A DNA stretch of 8,978 bases, from positions 193-9,170 of the forward strand of contig PLNO01000277.1 of assembly GCA_003141795.1 (NCBI GenBank), given 5' to 3'. Of this stretch, positions 7,254 through 8,978 are shown piece by piece. This DNA is from Spirochaetaceae bacterium (GTDB lineage Bacteria; Spirochaetota; Spirochaetia; SZUA-6; Fen-1364). Numbering within the stretch: the stretch's first letter is position 1; each line of letters begins with the position of its first letter. The position numbers and the translations under genes were made by a program. Below the pieces are notes generated by a model. It was not told the origin of the DNA. It did no database searches and worked only from the letters and a program-made list of their open reading frames with translations.

Positions 7254-7269
7254 TGTTTCGCGTGAAACA
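7254..7269. promoter_or_regulatory. parS: parS-like ParB-binding palindrome
   Basis: TGTTTCGCGTGAAACA is a 16-base near-palindrome with 6-base arms TGTTTC/GAAACA. It differs at one position (G for A at 7260) from TGTTTCACGTGAAACA, the well-known chromosomal parS consensus bound by ParB/Spo0J. By that relation it is a candidate centromere-like site used in origin segregation and SMC loading. It lies between the rpsT -10 box and ribosome-binding site, overlapping the predicted transcription start. An ordinary operator for another regulator is the main alternative. Whether this organism has ParB cannot be seen here. Confidence 0.7.
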
Positions 7270-7281
7270 TTTGGATAATCC

Positions 7282-7286
7282 GGAGG
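7282..7286 (+). promoter_or_regulatory. Shine-Dalgarno supporting the TTG start of rpsT
   Basis: GGAGG with a 9-base spacer to TTG at 7296. No ATG or GTG gives a full-length S20 N-terminus here, so this site establishes the unusual TTG start. Confidence 0.8.
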
Positions 7287-7295
7287 TACGTACCG

Positions 7296-7562
7296 TTGGC
7301 CAGGAATCTCTCGGCTGAGAAAAGCGACAGGCAGGGCGAGAAAAGGCGTCTGCGCAACAAGATGATCAAGAGCAGGGCGAAGACCCTCGTGCGGGATTTC
7401 GTGGAGCTGGTGGATGGGAAGAAGAAGGATGAGGCGCAGAAAGCCCTCGTCGAGCTCTCCTCTTTCCTGGACAAGGCCGTGACGAAGGGTGTCTATCACA
7501 AGAACACCGCCGCCCGCAAGAAGTCCAGGATGGACCACCTGCTCAGCGGTCTGAACGCATAG
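7296..7562 (+). CDS. rpsT: 30S ribosomal protein S20 (bS20)
   Basis: Small basic primary-binding protein of the 30S subunit that contacts 16S rRNA; 88 residues, a normal length. The N-terminal helix carries the characteristic KSDRQGEKRRLRNKMIKSR (9-27). The C-terminal signature KGVYHKNTAARKKSRM (64-79) is almost canonical. It starts at TTG, fixed by the GGAGG 9 bases upstream. In E. coli, rpsT also starts with UUG, and that weak start is part of S20 translational autoregulation; a similar arrangement here is inference. It is the first gene of a likely rpsT-HU-lnt transcript, expressed from the promoter with a perfect -35 box and with the parS-like palindrome in its 5' leader region. Confidence 0.96.
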   Translation: MARNLSAEKSDRQGEKRRLRNKMIKSRAKTLVRDFVELVDGKKKDEAQKALVELSSFLDKAVTKGVYHKNTAARKKSRMDHLLSGLNA

Positions 7563-7575
7563 TCGGGCCGACGCC

Positions 7576-7875
7576 GTGGCCAGGGAAAAGCTTTCCAAGG
7601 CCGAGATCGTCGAAAACATCTACCCTCTGGTCAAGGTGAGTAAGAAGAACATCCACCGCATCGTGGATCTGTTCTTCGACCAGATCAAGGCAGGGCTTCT
7701 CGAGGACAGGGTCATCGAGCTGCGCGGCCTCGGCACCTTCGAGATCCGTACCCGTAAGGGACGCAAGGCGCGCAACCCCAAGACGGGTGACTCCGTCGTG
7801 ATCCGCAATCACGGGGTCGCTCATTTCCGCCCCGGCCGGGAGCTCAAGCAGAAGGTCTGGGAACTGAGGAGCTGA
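7576..7875 (+). CDS. HU/IHF-family DNA-binding architectural protein
   Basis: Nucleoid-associated protein that bends DNA as a dimer; 99 residues, slightly longer than the 90-residue HU. After the helical N-terminal half, the family signature is GLGTFEIRTRKGRKARNPKTG (51-71), whose RNP contains the Pro (P68) that intercalates at the DNA kink. It is followed by NHGVAHFRPGRELKQKVW (78-95), the usual C-terminal strand and helix. As I recall, spirochaetes have one such divergent HU/IHF-like protein (Hbb in Borrelia) and T. pallidum carries it in this same position. HU and IHF subunits cannot be told apart firmly by eye. The start is GTG, 13 bases after the rpsT stop, with no clear Shine-Dalgarno, which suggests translation coupled to rpsT. 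lnt copy 2 starts 1 base after its stop. Confidence 0.94.
   Translation: MAREKLSKAEIVENIYPLVKVSKKNIHRIVDLFFDQIKAGLLEDRVIELRGLGTFEIRTRKGRKARNPKTGDSVVIRNHGVAHFRPGRELKQKVWELRS
7866..7871 (+). promoter_or_regulatory. Shine-Dalgarno for lnt copy 2
   Basis: GAGGAG within the last codons of the HU-family gene, 5 bases before the ATG at 7877. It supports this start, and the tight packing favours coupled translation with the HU-family gene. Confidence 0.7.
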
Positions 7876-7876
7876 A

Positions 7877-8978
7877 ATGCTCTCCACGCCCTCACAGAAG
7901 CCCGTTGTCAGCGCCTTTGCGCACCTGGGGTTGCTTGTCCTTTCGGCGGTCGCGTTCGCACTCTCATTCCCCAATCTCCTCTCGGTCAACGGCCTGTTCC
8001 CGGTGGGGTTCATCTGCCTGATCCCCGCGTTCGTGGTCGTGAGGAAGGCGCGGTGGCCCGCCATGCCCTTCTACGGGTTGTTCTTCGGCTACGTGTCCTA
8101 CGCCCTTTTCAACTACTGGTTGGGCACGTTCCAACCCGTCACGCTTCTCGTCGTTCCCCCCATTTACGCCGCGTATTTCCTCGTGGTATTTCCGGCGCTG
8201 AAGCTCGCGGACAGGCTTTTTCCCCGCCACGGCTACATACTCCAGGCCCTGCTCTGGGTGTGCTACGAGTACTTCTTCAAGACGAGCGGGTTCCTCGCGT
8301 ATTCCTACGGGAACCTCGGCTACTCGCAATGGTCGTTCCTCCCCTTCATCCAGATCGCCGATGTGGTCGGCGTCTGGGGGATCTCCCTGCTCGTGGTCTT
8401 CCCCTCGGCCCTCCTCGGCCGCGCTCTCTCCGACGGCTTCGCATCGTTCACGGCGGAGTGGCGGCGCTACGTGCCCTCCGCGGCGGTGTACCTCGCGCTC
8501 TTCCTTGCCGTGATCGGGTACGGTCTCGTCGCGCCCGTCGATACGCGCGCCGACCGTCAGTGGAAGGTCGCCCTCGTGCAGCCGGACGTCGACCCCTGGA
8601 AGGGCGGTTACACGGCCTACCGCGAATCCCTTGACGCGCTTGAGCGTCAGAGCACGAAGGCCGTGCAGGAGAAGCCCGAGATAGTCGTGTGGTCGGAGAC
8701 GTCCTTCGTGCCGGCGATCGACTGGCACACGCGCTACAGGCCGGACACCCAGACCTACGGCCTCGTGCAGGAGCTGCGGGCATTCCTGGGATCGCAGCCG
8801 ATGCCCTTCCTCGTCGGCAATGACGACGGCCAGCTCAAACGCGTCGCGGAAGGCCAGGAGACCAGGGTCGACTACAACGCGGCGATCCTCTTCGAGGGTG
8901 ACCGCATCGTCGACACCTACCGCAAGCTCCACCTCGTGCCCTTCACGGAGAGCTTCCCGTTCCAGGACACGCTCCCCG
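7877..8978 (+). CDS. lnt: Apolipoprotein N-acyltransferase, copy 2, 3' end outside window
   Basis: Second Lnt paralogue; the first 367 codons are present and the reading frame is still open at the window edge. The membrane domain is recognisable from FNYWLGTF (78-85), GFLAYSYGNLGYSQW (138-152) and IQIADVVGVWG (158-168). The nitrilase-like domain starts near residue 229 with WKVALVQPDVDPW. Two of three catalytic residues are visible, E274 (WSET) and K350 (YRKLHLVPF), plus the conserved E358. The catalytic Cys would fall near residue 402, beyond the window. It has no N-terminal extension: residue 17 lines up with about residue 130 of copy 1, the normal Lnt layout. It keeps a Trp (W241) where copy 1 has Arg. 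It is third in the likely rpsT-HU-lnt operon, as I recall for T. pallidum TP0252, and is the likely ancestral housekeeping copy (inference). Confidence 0.92.
   Translation, partial: MLSTPSQKPVVSAFAHLGLLVLSAVAFALSFPNLLSVNGLFPVGFICLIPAFVVVRKARWPAMPFYGLFFGYVSYALFNYWLGTFQPVTLLVVPPIYAAYFLVVFPALKLADRLFPRHGYILQALLWVCYEYFFKTSGFLAYSYGNLGYSQWSFLPFIQIADVVGVWGISLLVVFPSALLGRALSDGFASFTAEWRRYVPSAAVYLALFLAVIGYGLVAPVDTRADRQWKVALVQPDVDPWKGGYTAYRESLDALERQSTKAVQEKPEIVVWSETSFVPAIDWHTRYRPDTQTYGLVQELRAFLGSQPMPFLVGNDDGQLKRVAEGQETRVDYNAAILFEGDRIVDTYRKLHLVPFTESFPFQDTLP

Noticed and set aside
7964..8932. Long open frame on the - strand (322 codons) opposite lnt copy 2
   Set aside because: It is the antisense shadow of a frame with unmistakable Lnt motifs. 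Its product is a charged Glu/Arg/Val-rich sequence without any recognisable fold.
1..8978. CRISPR array, insertion sequence, tRNA or phage/defence genes
   Set aside because: No repeat-spacer pattern, terminal inverted repeats, transposase/integrase motifs or tRNA-like cloverleaf were seen on either strand. All genes look like core chromosomal genes with uniform base composition.

Overview
This is a high-GC bacterial chromosome segment with dense, mostly co-directional genes. It most likely comes from a spirochaete (Spirochaetota, Treponema/Spirochaeta lineage). The main reason is the block rpsT - HU-family gene - lnt on the right. As I recall, this matches the Treponema pallidum order TP0250-TP0251-TP0252. 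Two Lnt paralogues point to a bacterium that relies heavily on lipoproteins. The assignment is inferred from gene order and protein character, not from a database search.

Left region (12-5621, + strand). Five genes form a tight, probably polycistronic run. They are tyrS (tyrosyl-tRNA synthetase), a 180-residue four-helix membrane protein of unknown function, lnt copy 1 (apolipoprotein N-acyltransferase with an extra N-terminal membrane region), an endonuclease III-related DNA glycosylase, and a PfkB-family sugar/nucleoside kinase. The first three are joined by 4-base stop/start overlaps (ATGA, GTGA). The glycosylase follows after 5 bases and the kinase after 33. The kinase has no Shine-Dalgarno sequence and may have its own promoter giving a nearly leaderless mRNA.

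Middle (5631-7133, - strand). One convergent gene ends 9 bases from the kinase stop codon. It encodes a 500-residue membrane protein that I cannot assign to a named family. It has three diverged copies of a winged-helix-like module, each ending in a G-x3-Y-x-F strand, placed around membrane segments.

Divergent intergenic region (7134-7295). It holds a promoter for the - strand gene and a promoter with a perfect TTGACA -35 box for rpsT. At the predicted rpsT transcription start lies a 16-base palindrome that differs by one base from the chromosomal ParB-binding site parS. This is the most striking non-coding signal in the window.

Right region (7296-8978, + strand). rpsT (S20, TTG start) is followed by an HU/IHF-family gene and a second lnt that runs off the window. 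Copy 2 lacks the N-terminal extension of copy 1 and differs from it at a position that may matter for activity. No tRNA or rRNA genes, CRISPR arrays, insertion sequences or other mobile elements were seen. There is no stretch over 300 bases without a gene.
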